Source of the DNA: an uncultured Prevotella sp.
GTDB lineage: Bacteria; Bacteroidota; Bacteroidia; Bacteroidales; Bacteroidaceae
DNA: 64,000 bases
NCBI GenBank assembly: GCA_905234265.1
Contig: CAJOHJ010000010.1
Location: 27,527-91,526, forward strand
Reading direction: 5' to 3'
Position 1 is the first letter of the stretch; every line of letters begins with the position of its first letter. The notes under the pieces were generated by a model that worked only from the letters and a program-made list of their open reading frames with translations, did not search any database and had not been told where the DNA came from. Below are positions 31,976-40,275 of the stretch, piece after piece. A program made the position numbers and the translations under genes.

Positions 31976-32605
31976 TTAACCCTTCAGAGCTTCGAAGACT
32001 GACTGCCGCCAGTCTTCGTTGTTCCTTGGGCAGAGAGTGCGAATGCCAAGGGCCGCGGCGGCAGCACAGTTGGCAGGGCTGTCGTCAACGAAGAGCGTCT
32101 CCCCGGCAAGTGCCTGCTGGCCGTCAAGCATCATCTGGAAGATTTCCCTTGAAGGCTTCATGACGCCACACTCATAGCTGAGAAACATACGGTCGAAGTA
32201 ATGACTGATGGGATGGCCGTGGCCGTCGAAAGCGGTACTGTCGGCCCACTGCATCATAAACGGATTGGTATTCGACAGCAGGCAGACCTTATAGCCCTGA
32301 CTGCGCAGAGCGGTAATGGCATCGAGATTGCGCTGAGGAACATGGTCGACATAGCCATGCCAGGCCCTGAAGCACTCGTCGTGCGTCAGCTGCCGACCGA
32401 CAATGGCACTCAGCTGCCGCCGGAACTCATCGGCACCGATGACGCCCTGCTCCAGGTCGGCAAAAATGCCACGCTGCTGAAAGGCATCAAGCCGCTGGCG
32501 CGCATCGCTGAGACCTATGCCCTCGAAGGTCTTTATGGCCCCCTCAAGGCTCAAAGCCAGCACCACGCCTCCCAAGTCGAAGGCTATATTGTTGATTTTC
32601 TCCAT
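31976..32605 (-). CDS. HAD family phosphatase (YihX-like, subfamily IA)
   Basis: A 209-residue cytoplasmic protein starting MEKINNIAFDLGGVVLALS. HAD motif I is FDLGGV, the D-x-G form of the YihX-like branch; motif II lies in CLLSNTN, the Lys in YECGVMKPSREIF, and motif III in LFVDDSPANCAAA. A helical cap is inserted between motifs I and II. YihX hydrolyses alpha-glucose-1-phosphate and flavin or sugar phosphates in E. coli; the substrate here is unknown. The start at 32605 is preferred over 32662, which would put the N-terminus inside the secDF terminator hairpin. Confidence 0.85.
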   Translation of the reverse strand: MEKINNIAFDLGGVVLALSLEGAIKTFEGIGLSDARQRLDAFQQRGIFADLEQGVIGADEFRRQLSAIVGRQLTHDECFRAWHGYVDHVPQRNLDAITALRSQGYKVCLLSNTNPFMMQWADSTAFDGHGHPISHYFDRMFLSYECGVMKPSREIFQMMLDGQQALAGETLFVDDSPANCAAAAALGIRTLCPRNNEDWRQSVFEALKG

Positions 32606-32624
32606 AACATTAATATGTAATATC

Positions 32625-32658
32625 AAAGAAAAGCCCACTTCCGTGACAGAAGTGGGCT
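32625..32658 (-). terminator. Intrinsic terminator after secDF
   Basis: A perfect 10-bp stem AGCCCACTTC / GAAGTGGGCT (32632-32658) with a 7-nt loop. On the minus strand it is followed by TTTTCTTT. It begins 28 bp after the secDF stop and lies just before the HAD gene. Confidence 0.85.
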
Positions 32659-32686
32659 GCATAAGTATTGCTATCTACTGGCGGCA

Positions 32687-35600
32687 TTAAGCCTTCGCAA
32701 CTTCGCTCTTGTCTTCGCGTATCGTGCTGCCCATCACCAGGAAGGCTGTAGGAGCAGCAATGAACAGAGACGAAAGCGTTCCGAAGATGACGCCGAGAAT
32801 CATTGCAAACGAGAACGAACGGATGCTGTCGCCGCCGAGCAGGAAGATGCACAGCAGCACTATCAGCGTCGTTACAGAGGTGTTGATGGTACGTGCCAGC
32901 GTCTGGTTCAGAGAGTCGTTGAACAGCTGCTGACGGTCGCGCTTGCCATAAAGCTGGAAGTTCTCGCGGATGCGGTCGAAGACCACCACCTTGTCGTTGA
33001 TTGAGTAGCCGATAACGGTAAGGATGGCGCCGATGAACACCTGGTCAATCTCCAGCGACATGGGAACCCAGCCCCACAGCACCGAGTAGAAGCCAATCAC
33101 TACGAGTGCGTCGAGCGCAAGGGCTACGGTAGCACCTGTAGAGTAGGCAACATTGCGGAAGCGGATGAGGATGTAGAGGAAGATGGCTATCAGGGCGATG
33201 ATCACTGAAACGATAGCACCGTAGGTGATGTCCTTAGCCACCGACGGACCTACCTTCGACGACTCGATGATGGAGCCGCCAGTACGTACATCGGGGTTCT
33301 TGAAGTCCTCAACGTTCGGCTGGCTGATGAAGCCGCCCTTCTTGAGAGCCTCATAGAGAATGGTCTCTGCCTTGTCGTCCACCTCTGGATTGTTGGACTC
33401 GATGTCCCAGTTGGTAGATATACGGATTTTCTTCTCGGCAGAAGCACCCAGTGCAATAACGCTGGTGTTGGCTTCCTGTCCAGCCTTCTCGCCAACGGTG
33501 TTTACAAACACGCCAGAGAGAGCCTTGCGGACATCCTCGACAGGCGTCTCCTTGTCGAGTGTAACCACGTAGTTGCGGCCACCCGTGAAGTCGATGCTCT
33601 GGCTGAGGCCACGAACGAAGAACGAGCAAATGAACACAACTGCTGCAACGCCCCAGATGAGGAAGCTCTTCTTGTAGCTGCCCATGAAGTTGAAGTGAGC
33701 GTTCTGCATGAGGTTCTTGGAATATCCTGTTACGAAGGTAAGGTCAAGCCACTTGTCCTTCTTGTGACGGTTCTCGTAGACAAGGCGTGTGAGGAACACG
33801 GCTGTGAAGAACGAGCAGAAGATGCCGATTATCCACGTCGTGGCGAAGCCCTTCACTGGGCCCGTACCGAAATACAGCAGTATGAAGCCCGTCAGCAGAG
33901 AAGTGACGTTAGAGTCGAAGATTGCCGAGAAGGCATTGCTATAGCCCTTCTGCAGTGCTTCCTTCATGCCAAGGCCACGCCTCAATTCTTCCTTGATGCG
34001 CTCGTAGATAAGCACGTTAGCGTCGACGGCGGTACCCAGTGTCAGCACGATACCGGCAATACCCGGCATGGTCAGTGCCGCCTGGAACGATGTCAGAATG
34101 CCAAGCGTGAAGAAGAGGTTGAACAGCAGTGCTATATCAGCCAGCAGGCCTGGGATGAAGCCGTAAAGCATAATCATGTAGACCATCAGCAGTACGAAGG
34201 CAACGATGAACGAGATGATGCCCTGGCGAATGGACTGCGCGCCCAGCGACGGGCCAACCACCTGCTCCTGAACGATGCGGGTTGGAGCCGGCATCTTACC
34301 GGAATTCAGCGTATTGGCTAAGTCTTTTGTATCTTCGATGGTGAAGTTGCCGGTAATCTGAGAGTTGCCGCCGTCAATCTGAGTGAGGATGCGCGGAGCT
34401 GAGTAGACGGCATCGTCAAGCACAATAGCTACGCCGCGTCCAATGTTCTGCTTGGTAATCTGCGACCAGCGGCGTGCGCCGTCGGAGTTCATCTGCATAG
34501 ATACTGAAGGGTGTCCCATCTGGTCGAAATCGTCGCGAGACGATGTGATGACGTCGCCCTCCAGCGGTGCACGGCCGTTAGGCTCGGTAATCTTCAGTGC
34601 ATAGAGTGCGTAGATGTCGCCCTTGGTGTTCTGTCCGCCGAAGTCCTCAGGCTTTGCGCCCCAGCGGAGCTTGCACTCTGCCGGCAGCACGCTGGCAGCG
34701 ATGTCGCTATAGATGACACGGTTGACGTCGGCAGTGTCGCGTGCGTTGGCATATCCTACGATGGCCAGTCCCTGCGGCACAGGCTGCAGAACGGCAAGCA
34801 GCGGGTTCTGCTTCAGTGCGGCAGCCCTGTCCTGTGCGTCGGCAGTCTTGTCCTGTTTCTTGCCTGTGGCCAGCTTGGCAGCGAGAGAGGTCGCAGCAAC
34901 GCTGTCGGTAGCCTCGGCCTTGTCGGCTGCAGCCTCGCCCTCAGCATTTGCCTGTGCAGTAGAGTCGGCCTCGGCAGCATTGCCGCCAAGAGCTGCATAC
35001 TTCTGGTTCAGCTGGGCAAGCAGCGGATATATCTCCTGTGAATTATATGTCTCCCAGAACTCGAGGTTTGCAGAACCCTGAAGCAGCTTACGCACACGCT
35101 CAGGCTCCTTGACGCCAGGCATTTCAACCATGATGCGTCCCGACTGGCCCTCCAGCTTCTGGATGTTTGGCTGTACAACGCCAAACTTGTCGATACGGTT
35201 ACGCACAACGTTGAAAGAGTTGTCCACGGCCGACTGTACTTCTGCGCGCAGTGCGCTCTCCACTTCCGAGTCGGTAGACTGTGTGCTGACCTTTCCCTTC
35301 ATCTGCTGTGTTGCAAACACTGCTGCCAAGGGGCGTCCGTTAGCGTTCTGCTTCCAGTGCTTGATGAACAATGAGATGAAATCATCCTGGCTGGTTTCCT
35401 CCTCTTTCTTGGCGTCCTCCAGCGACTTGCGGTAAGCAGCGTCCGTCTTGTGGTCGGCGAGCACGTCAATAACGTCGGGCACGGAAACCTCAAGAATAAC
35501 GTTCATGCCACCCTTCAAGTCCAGGCCCAGTCCGATTTCCATCTCGCGGCACTGCTTGAAAGTGTACGTCCAGCAGTACACCTTCTCGTTCATGATAGAG

Positions 35601-35743
35601 TCTAAGTACTCCTGTCCAGCCTCCTCGGTCATAGCTGCCGCCTTGTTCTCATGGTAGCGCGTTACAAACGAAAAGGAAAGATAGAAGCAGCAGACGAGTA
35701 TCAGAACGACTGCGATAAATTTTACAATTCCTTTGTTTTGCAT
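32687..35743 (-). CDS. secDF: Protein translocase SecDF fusion
   Basis: A 1018-residue inner-membrane protein joining SecD and SecF, which use proton motive force to help Sec export. SecD part: an N-terminal helix, GLDLKGGMNVILEV, the P1 head domain, and helices with TLGTAVDANVLIYERIKEEL. SecF part: QSIDFTGGRNYVVTL and IGYSINDKVVVFDRIRENFQ. Both conserved proton-path motifs (GTAVDAN and GYSINDKVVVFDRIRE) are intact. The fusion and length are normal for Bacteroidales. Within the periplasmic domain there is an Ala/Glu/Asp/Lys-rich low-complexity insert (residues about 255-315). It is monocistronic, with a promoter box and a strong terminator. Confidence 0.95.
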   Translation of the reverse strand: MQNKGIVKFIAVVLILVCCFYLSFSFVTRYHENKAAAMTEEAGQEYLDSIMNEKVYCWTYTFKQCREMEIGLGLDLKGGMNVILEVSVPDVIDVLADHKTDAAYRKSLEDAKKEEETSQDDFISLFIKHWKQNANGRPLAAVFATQQMKGKVSTQSTDSEVESALRAEVQSAVDNSFNVVRNRIDKFGVVQPNIQKLEGQSGRIMVEMPGVKEPERVRKLLQGSANLEFWETYNSQEIYPLLAQLNQKYAALGGNAAEADSTAQANAEGEAAADKAEATDSVAATSLAAKLATGKKQDKTADAQDRAAALKQNPLLAVLQPVPQGLAIVGYANARDTADVNRVIYSDIAASVLPAECKLRWGAKPEDFGGQNTKGDIYALYALKITEPNGRAPLEGDVITSSRDDFDQMGHPSVSMQMNSDGARRWSQITKQNIGRGVAIVLDDAVYSAPRILTQIDGGNSQITGNFTIEDTKDLANTLNSGKMPAPTRIVQEQVVGPSLGAQSIRQGIISFIVAFVLLMVYMIMLYGFIPGLLADIALLFNLFFTLGILTSFQAALTMPGIAGIVLTLGTAVDANVLIYERIKEELRRGLGMKEALQKGYSNAFSAIFDSNVTSLLTGFILLYFGTGPVKGFATTWIIGIFCSFFTAVFLTRLVYENRHKKDKWLDLTFVTGYSKNLMQNAHFNFMGSYKKSFLIWGVAAVVFICSFFVRGLSQSIDFTGGRNYVVTLDKETPVEDVRKALSGVFVNTVGEKAGQEANTSVIALGASAEKKIRISTNWDIESNNPEVDDKAETILYEALKKGGFISQPNVEDFKNPDVRTGGSIIESSKVGPSVAKDITYGAIVSVIIALIAIFLYILIRFRNVAYSTGATVALALDALVVIGFYSVLWGWVPMSLEIDQVFIGAILTVIGYSINDKVVVFDRIRENFQLYGKRDRQQLFNDSLNQTLARTINTSVTTLIVLLCIFLLGGDSIRSFSFAMILGVIFGTLSSLFIAAPTAFLVMGSTIREDKSEVAKA

Positions 35744-35790
35744 TTTGTTTATTTGTTGTTATGATTTGATTATTTCCGATTTTAAGCCTG

Positions 35791-35798
35791 CAAATATA
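35791..35798 (-). promoter_or_regulatory. -7 box for secDF
   Basis: TATATTTG followed by CA on the minus strand, 47 bp before the secDF ATG. Confidence 0.55.
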
Positions 35799-35846
35799 GT
35801 TATTTTTCTCAATATGCAGAAATTTATCACTGAAAAACAACCATTT

Positions 35847-36941
35847 TTAAGGATTTCCGCCAATTTTTAGCCAACAAACTACCGGATAATGGTCGCTGGC
35901 GTCGATTTTGGTGTCGATAACGCACAGGTGCGGCTCGATGTCGGGTGAACAGAACACGTGGTCGATGCGGAATGCGAAGGCCCTCTGGCTGAACGACAGG
36001 CCGATGCCGTTGCCGGCGGCAACAAAGCAGTCGGTGAGGCTCTGCGCCATGGCATGCCGCGAGTAGGACAGCGGATTGTCGTTGAAATCGCCGCAGACAA
36101 TGGCTTTGTAGCGGCTATGCTCCTGGACATACTGGGCAACGGTCCTTATCTGGCCGGAACGCTTCTCGTTGGCCTCGGCAAGCTTGACAAGCAGCAGTTT
36201 AGACTCTGCTCGCATGGAGTCGCGCTGCATTTCGCCGTAGAGCATCTGCCGGTACTGGCGGCGGTCGTTGCTGTTAAGGTGGCAGCTCTCGAAGTGGTTG
36301 TTGACAACTATCAGCGTGTCTTCGCCAACCTTAAGCCACCAGGCAACACTGCCGTTGCTGGCTGACTGATATTCAATGCGCTCGCGGCGGATGATGGGGA
36401 AACGCGTGTGAATGCCAAGGGCGTTCATGCAGGCAGCAGTGTTCACCAGCACCAGCGTGTCGTTGTAGGGCAGGAACTTGCTGTACTCGCTGAAAGTGTA
36501 GCGCCGCCAGGTGTCAACGTCTTCCTGCATGCACACGATGTCGGGATTTTCGTCCCTGAGATAGTCGCGCACGACTTCGAAGCCGTTTTCGTACTTGTAA
36601 TTGCCGCCATAGGCGCAGACGTTGTAGGTAATGACCTTTATGTCGCCGTCGGCAGCCTTTGCCGCCGGATTGACGGGCATGTAGATGCTCGTAGGCACGT
36701 AGGCAGCCAGAAAGCCCACAATCGGGATGACTGACATCTTCCACTTGAAAATAAGCCAGAAAATCAGGAACAGCAGGTTGATAAGCAGGAATATAGGGAA
36801 GGCCATGCCCACCGTCGACAGCATTGGATGCACTGACGGGTCCAGCCTGTCGCTGAAGCCGACGAGCAGCATGACTGCCACCGTAGCCACATTGGCTCCG
36901 GCGAACATCTGAACGGTAATGCGCTTTAGGTGCTTAATCAC
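35847..36941 (-). CDS. Membrane-anchored endonuclease/exonuclease/phosphatase family protein
   Basis: A 364-residue protein with three N-terminal membrane helices (through about residue 85) and an EEP-fold domain: VITYNVCAYGG, DIVCMQEDV (metal-binding Glu), VVNNHFES, IVCGDFNDNPLS and DHVFCSPDIEP with ASDHYPVVCWL. All of the catalytic Asn, Glu, Asp and His motifs are there, so it is probably an active Mg-dependent phosphodiesterase or phosphatase with a periplasmic active site. The substrate is unknown. It starts 2 bp after the rhomboid stop codon on the same strand, so the two form an operon. Confidence 0.85.
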   Translation of the reverse strand: MIKHLKRITVQMFAGANVATVAVMLLVGFSDRLDPSVHPMLSTVGMAFPIFLLINLLFLIFWLIFKWKMSVIPIVGFLAAYVPTSIYMPVNPAAKAADGDIKVITYNVCAYGGNYKYENGFEVVRDYLRDENPDIVCMQEDVDTWRRYTFSEYSKFLPYNDTLVLVNTAACMNALGIHTRFPIIRRERIEYQSASNGSVAWWLKVGEDTLIVVNNHFESCHLNSNDRRQYRQMLYGEMQRDSMRAESKLLLVKLAEANEKRSGQIRTVAQYVQEHSRYKAIVCGDFNDNPLSYSRHAMAQSLTDCFVAAGNGIGLSFSQRAFAFRIDHVFCSPDIEPHLCVIDTKIDASDHYPVVCWLKIGGNP

Positions 36942-36943
36942 AA

Positions 36944-37873
36944 CTATCGTCTCTGGTCGAAGAGTTTCTGCTTTTCCTCCTTGGTAAGGCTGTCATAGCC
37001 GCTGCGCCGTATCTTGTCGAGAATGGCGTCTATCTCTTCCTGGTTCTTGCGCTGACGGGCGTTGAACTCGGCATCGCTCTCGCGGCGTGCTGTGTCTTGC
37101 TGCTGCCTGGCAGTGTTGCTGCCGTGGCCGCGGCTCTGCTGGCGCTCGTCGAAGCGTCGCTTGAGATTGTCGAAGAACTCCTGTCCGCGGCTGCGCCCGA
37201 ACTGCTGGCTGCCGTTGGGATGGCGCTGCCAGTAGCGGATGAGCAGGAAGCCAAAGAGCATGCCGCCCAGGTGAGCCATGTGGGCAACACCGTCGCCGGG
37301 GCTTCCCAGTGCGGAGAACAGCTCGATGAAGATGTATCCCACGATGAGCCACTTGGCTTTGATGGGGAAAGGTATGGGAATGATGAACAGCCTCTCGTTG
37401 GGGAATATCATGCCGAAGGCCAGCAGCACGCCATAGACGGCTCCCGACGCTCCGATGGTGGTCCACATATTAATATATTGTGCAACGGTGATGCGCGCGG
37501 TGCCAGTGTCGACATACTCATAGGCTGCCAGCCCCTGCGTGACGTACATGGCATACTGCACTATCTCCTGCACGATGCCGGCGCCAAGACCGCAGACGAT
37601 GTAGAACACAAGGAACTTCTGGGGTCCCCAGACGCGCTCGATGACGCTGCCGAACATCCACAGGGCAAACATGTTGAACAGGATATGCATGAAACTGCCA
37701 TGCAGGAACATGTAAGTCAGGAACTGGTAGGCGTGGAAATCGCTTGCCATGAAGAAGTGCAGCCCACACAGCGTGGTGAGGTCGATGCCGCTCTGCTGCA
37801 GCACCCATGTGGCTATGAAGGCCAGCACGTTGATGATGAGCAGATTTCTGGTTACGGAAGGTATGTTGTTCAT
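36944..37873 (-). CDS. Rhomboid family intramembrane serine protease
   Basis: A 309-residue inner-membrane protein with six to seven helices. The catalytic Ser143 is in GASGAVYG and His201 in VAHMAHLGGMLFG; the HGSFMHILFNMFALWMFG segment carries the conserved His and Asn of helix 2. The C-terminal ~85 residues are a charged cytoplasmic tail (ERRQQSRGHGS-like, ending LTKEEKQKLFDQRR). Rhomboids cut single-pass membrane proteins; the substrate is unknown. In Bacteroidales this gene commonly sits beside the EEP gene, as here. A TAATTTTG box (37967-37974) precedes it and it is divergent from the HU gene. Confidence 0.92.
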   Translation of the reverse strand: MNNIPSVTRNLLIINVLAFIATWVLQQSGIDLTTLCGLHFFMASDFHAYQFLTYMFLHGSFMHILFNMFALWMFGSVIERVWGPQKFLVFYIVCGLGAGIVQEIVQYAMYVTQGLAAYEYVDTGTARITVAQYINMWTTIGASGAVYGVLLAFGMIFPNERLFIIPIPFPIKAKWLIVGYIFIELFSALGSPGDGVAHMAHLGGMLFGFLLIRYWQRHPNGSQQFGRSRGQEFFDNLKRRFDERQQSRGHGSNTARQQQDTARRESDAEFNARQRKNQEEIDAILDKIRRSGYDSLTKEEKQKLFDQRR

Positions 37874-37966
37874 TGCTTGTCCTCTGGTTAAAACTTTGCT
37901 TGCTCTCTGTTTTTGCCGAAACCGCCAGACAGGCGGCTGTCAGCGCGTTCTAGCTCTTTTCGGCGG

Positions 37967-37974
37967 CAAAATTA
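37967..37974 (-). promoter_or_regulatory. -7 box for the rhomboid-EEP operon
   Basis: TAATTTTG followed by CC on the minus strand, 93 bp upstream of the rhomboid ATG. Confidence 0.5.
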
Positions 37975-38057
37975 TACAAAAAAATGGTTTCCATGAAGAA
38001 AAAATGCCATTTACAGTACTTTTTTTTACTAAAAAAGCGATTTTTTTCACATTTTTG

Positions 38058-38088
38058 TTTGTAATCTAATTGCTTTCTTCTATATTTG
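38058..38088 (+). promoter_or_regulatory. Promoter of the HU gene, full consensus
   Basis: TTTG (38058-38061), 19-bp spacer, TATATTTG (38081-38088). Predicted start near 38094, giving a leader of about 49 nt that is A-rich (CTAAAAAACAATTAATCCT) before the ATG. Confidence 0.8.
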
Positions 38089-38142
38089 CACTGGAAAAAC
38101 CTATTTTATCTACTTATAATTCACTAAAAAACAATTAATCCT

Positions 38143-38418
38143 ATGAACAAGACAGAACTTATTGAGAAGATTGCCGCTGGTGCAGCTATCACAAAGACCG
38201 ACGCCAAGAAGGCCCTCGACGCTACCGTAGCAGCCATTAAGGACGCACTCGTTGCCGGTGAGAAGGTTCAGCTCGTAGGCTTTGGCACATTCGCCGTTGC
38301 TGAGAAGCCAGCCCGTGAAGGCATCAACCCTTCTACAAAGCAGAAGATTAAGATTGCTGCCAAGAAGGTTGCTAAGTTCAAGGCTGGTGCTGAGCTCGCT
38401 GACGCTGTCAACAAGTAA
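38143..38418 (+). CDS. hup: HU family DNA-binding protein
   Basis: A 91-residue nucleoid protein: MNKTELIEKIAAGAAITKTD, the helical dimerisation body KKALDATVAAIKDAL, VQLVGFGTFAVAEKPAREGI (the HU signature GFGTF) and the DNA-contacting arm with NPSTKQKIKIAAKKVAKFKA. Length and motifs match HU-beta. It has a strong consensus promoter and an intrinsic terminator, as expected for an abundant protein. The codons used are those of highly expressed genes. Confidence 0.95.
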   Translation: MNKTELIEKIAAGAAITKTDAKKALDATVAAIKDALVAGEKVQLVGFGTFAVAEKPAREGINPSTKQKIKIAAKKVAKFKAGAELADAVNK

Positions 38419-38440
38419 GCAATCGCAATCGCAAAACTAA

Positions 38441-38474
38441 TACACCTATATTCCGTATAGGTGTATTTTTTTTA
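38441..38474 (+). terminator. Intrinsic terminator after the HU gene
   Basis: Stem ACACCTATA / TATAGGTGT with a 5-nt loop, followed by ATTTTTTTTT on the plus strand, 23 bp after the stop. Confidence 0.9.
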
Positions 38475-38484
38475 ATGAAGAAAT

Positions 38485-38520
38485 CAGCCGGCTAAGAAGC
38501 AAAAGCTACTTAGCCGGCTG
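38485..38520 (-). terminator. Terminator hairpin after the BACON/OB lipoprotein
   Basis: Perfect 12-bp arms CAGCCGGCTAAG / CTTAGCCGGCTG, extended by AGC/GCT after one mismatch. It faces the minus-strand gene that ends at 38552 and abuts the HU terminator. Only a weak T-tract follows. Confidence 0.75.
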
Positions 38521-38551
38521 ACTATATTCTGGCGAATGAATGGCTGCTATG

Positions 38552-40261
38552 TCATTCCTTCACGCCATTAATGGAGTAAATGTAGACGCTGCCGGAAAAT
38601 TCCGGAGTCGTAGTGTCGTTCTTGGTGAAGTTGACCAGCTTTCCGGTAATCACCACCTCGTCGCCAAGCTTTATGAGTTCAGCATTGGTGATGTTCTCAT
38701 TGCCAAGACCCTTGGCACGGTAAACAGTCAGCGCATTGGTGTCGTTGCCGTCGTCGGAAATGTTGAAAGTGGCATTGCCGTACTGCGTAGACACTTCCTT
38801 GATACTGGAAACTTTGCCCTTGGCGTAATAGATGACGCCATCAGACGTTCCGCCGATTTCCTGGCACTTCGCAATGGCCTCTGCAACGGTGAAAGGCTTC
38901 AAGAGCGTACCCGGTTCGCTCTTCTTCTGAGAGACAATGTACACGCTGCCCGAGAATTCCGGGGTAGCAGTGCCGTTCTTTGTATAGTTCACCAGCTTGC
39001 CGGTGATGATAACTTCGTCGCCGACGGCAATCTGGTCGGCAGCAGTGAACTTGGCATTGTCAAGATACATCGAGCGGAATACGGTCAGTGCGTTAGTGTC
39101 CGTACCGTCGTCGGAAATATTGAATGTTGCATTGCCGTAAGAGCCGGTGTCCACACTGCTGATAGAAGATATATAGCCCTTGGCGAAATATATCTCTCCG
39201 TCGGTGGTAGCTCCAATGGCCTCACACTTTGCAATAGCCTCGGCAACGGTAAACGGGTCTTCCACGCGCATTCCGTGAGGCAGAACGTCGGCTTCCTGTT
39301 GGACAGCAGCCTCAGCCATGTACTCCTTGCCGTCGGCAGTGGTTACAAAGCTGACGGTAGTCTTTCTGCCGGCGCCTTCATTCTTGGCGGCACGCATGGT
39401 AACCGTCGTGGTGGTGCCTTCTACGTTGACGCCAACGACAGACAGCCACTCGCGGGCTTCTTCCGGAATGTTGACAGTGACACCATTGCCCTTGTTGTCC
39501 AGCGTGACGGTGAAGTTGCCGCCCTCCTTAGGCATACCGTCGGCAGGAATATCCACCGAGGCTACACTGATGAGAGACTTCACGACAGACACAACCTCGC
39601 AGGCTCCCTGCTGAGTCTCAGGAACGCTGCCGTTGTAAAGCACGAGGGCGCCCTTGATGACCATTTCGTCACCAATGCCGAACTCGTTGCCCTTGGTGAA
39701 CTTTTCGCCGTCAATCCAGTAGCCTCTGTACACCTGCAGCCAGTTGTCGGCACCAAAGGAGCCGTCGTCAGACAAATAGTAGGTGGCATTGCCGTATTGC
39801 GGGCTGATTTCCTGTATTCTGCACACGATACCCTTGACATACACTGAGCCGCTGGCCTGTCCTGAATAGAGAAGGTCGAGAGCCTCGCGGACTGTCAGCA
39901 CAACAGGGTCGAGGACTTCCGTAACCTGCTGGACGTTGATTTCCTGACGGTCGTTGCCGCTGTTCAGGAAGAGAGTTGCCGTTCTGGAGTCGGTAGCCTC
40001 AGTAGCCGTCAGCGTCACCGTTGTCAGGCCGTAGCTGCCCTCTGACGGCGACACCGTCAGCCAGTCGGGGATGTTGGTGATTGTCCAATCGCCGTTGACC
40101 TTTATGTCGATGGAGTATGTACTGCCTGCATCCGGCGACATGGATACTGTCGACTGCGACACACTGATGTTGCCAAGGTATGTCGGTTCGAACTTTTCAG
40201 AGCAGCCTGTCAGCAGCAGAGCCACGGCTGCAATCATCAAAAGAATATATTTCGTTTTCAT
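38552..40261 (-). CDS. Surface lipoprotein with BACON-like domain and three OB-fold repeats
   Basis: A 569-residue lipoprotein (MKTKYILLMIAAVALLLTGC). Residues about 30-115 form a BACON-like Ig domain (ISVSQSTVSMSPDAGSTYSI, WLTVSPSEGSYGLTTVTLTA, EINVQQ), with a second at about 235-330 ending VQQEAD. Three OB-fold units of the DUF5689/YhcR type follow the pattern TVAEAIAKC...GYISSI...YGNATFNISDDG...VGDEVIITGKLVNY (about 122-230, 340-450, 460-565); the last two are near duplicates. The gene begins 14 bp after the Oar-like TonB receptor on the same strand, so the pair probably work together at the outer membrane in binding a ligand. No catalytic motif is seen. Confidence 0.8.
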   Translation of the reverse strand: MKTKYILLMIAAVALLLTGCSEKFEPTYLGNISVSQSTVSMSPDAGSTYSIDIKVNGDWTITNIPDWLTVSPSEGSYGLTTVTLTATEATDSRTATLFLNSGNDRQEINVQQVTEVLDPVVLTVREALDLLYSGQASGSVYVKGIVCRIQEISPQYGNATYYLSDDGSFGADNWLQVYRGYWIDGEKFTKGNEFGIGDEMVIKGALVLYNGSVPETQQGACEVVSVVKSLISVASVDIPADGMPKEGGNFTVTLDNKGNGVTVNIPEEAREWLSVVGVNVEGTTTTVTMRAAKNEGAGRKTTVSFVTTADGKEYMAEAAVQQEADVLPHGMRVEDPFTVAEAIAKCEAIGATTDGEIYFAKGYISSISSVDTGSYGNATFNISDDGTDTNALTVFRSMYLDNAKFTAADQIAVGDEVIITGKLVNYTKNGTATPEFSGSVYIVSQKKSEPGTLLKPFTVAEAIAKCQEIGGTSDGVIYYAKGKVSSIKEVSTQYGNATFNISDDGNDTNALTVYRAKGLGNENITNAELIKLGDEVVITGKLVNFTKNDTTTPEFSGSVYIYSINGVKE

Positions 40262-40275
40262 TGTTCGGACATGGT

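Noticed and set aside
38540..39847. Long open frame opposite the BACON/OB lipoprotein, and similar frames opposite GH95, TonB receptor, YfhO and SecDF
   Set aside because: These are antisense shadows of high-GC coding sequence with biased third positions. They lack recognisable domains, signal sequences or promoters.
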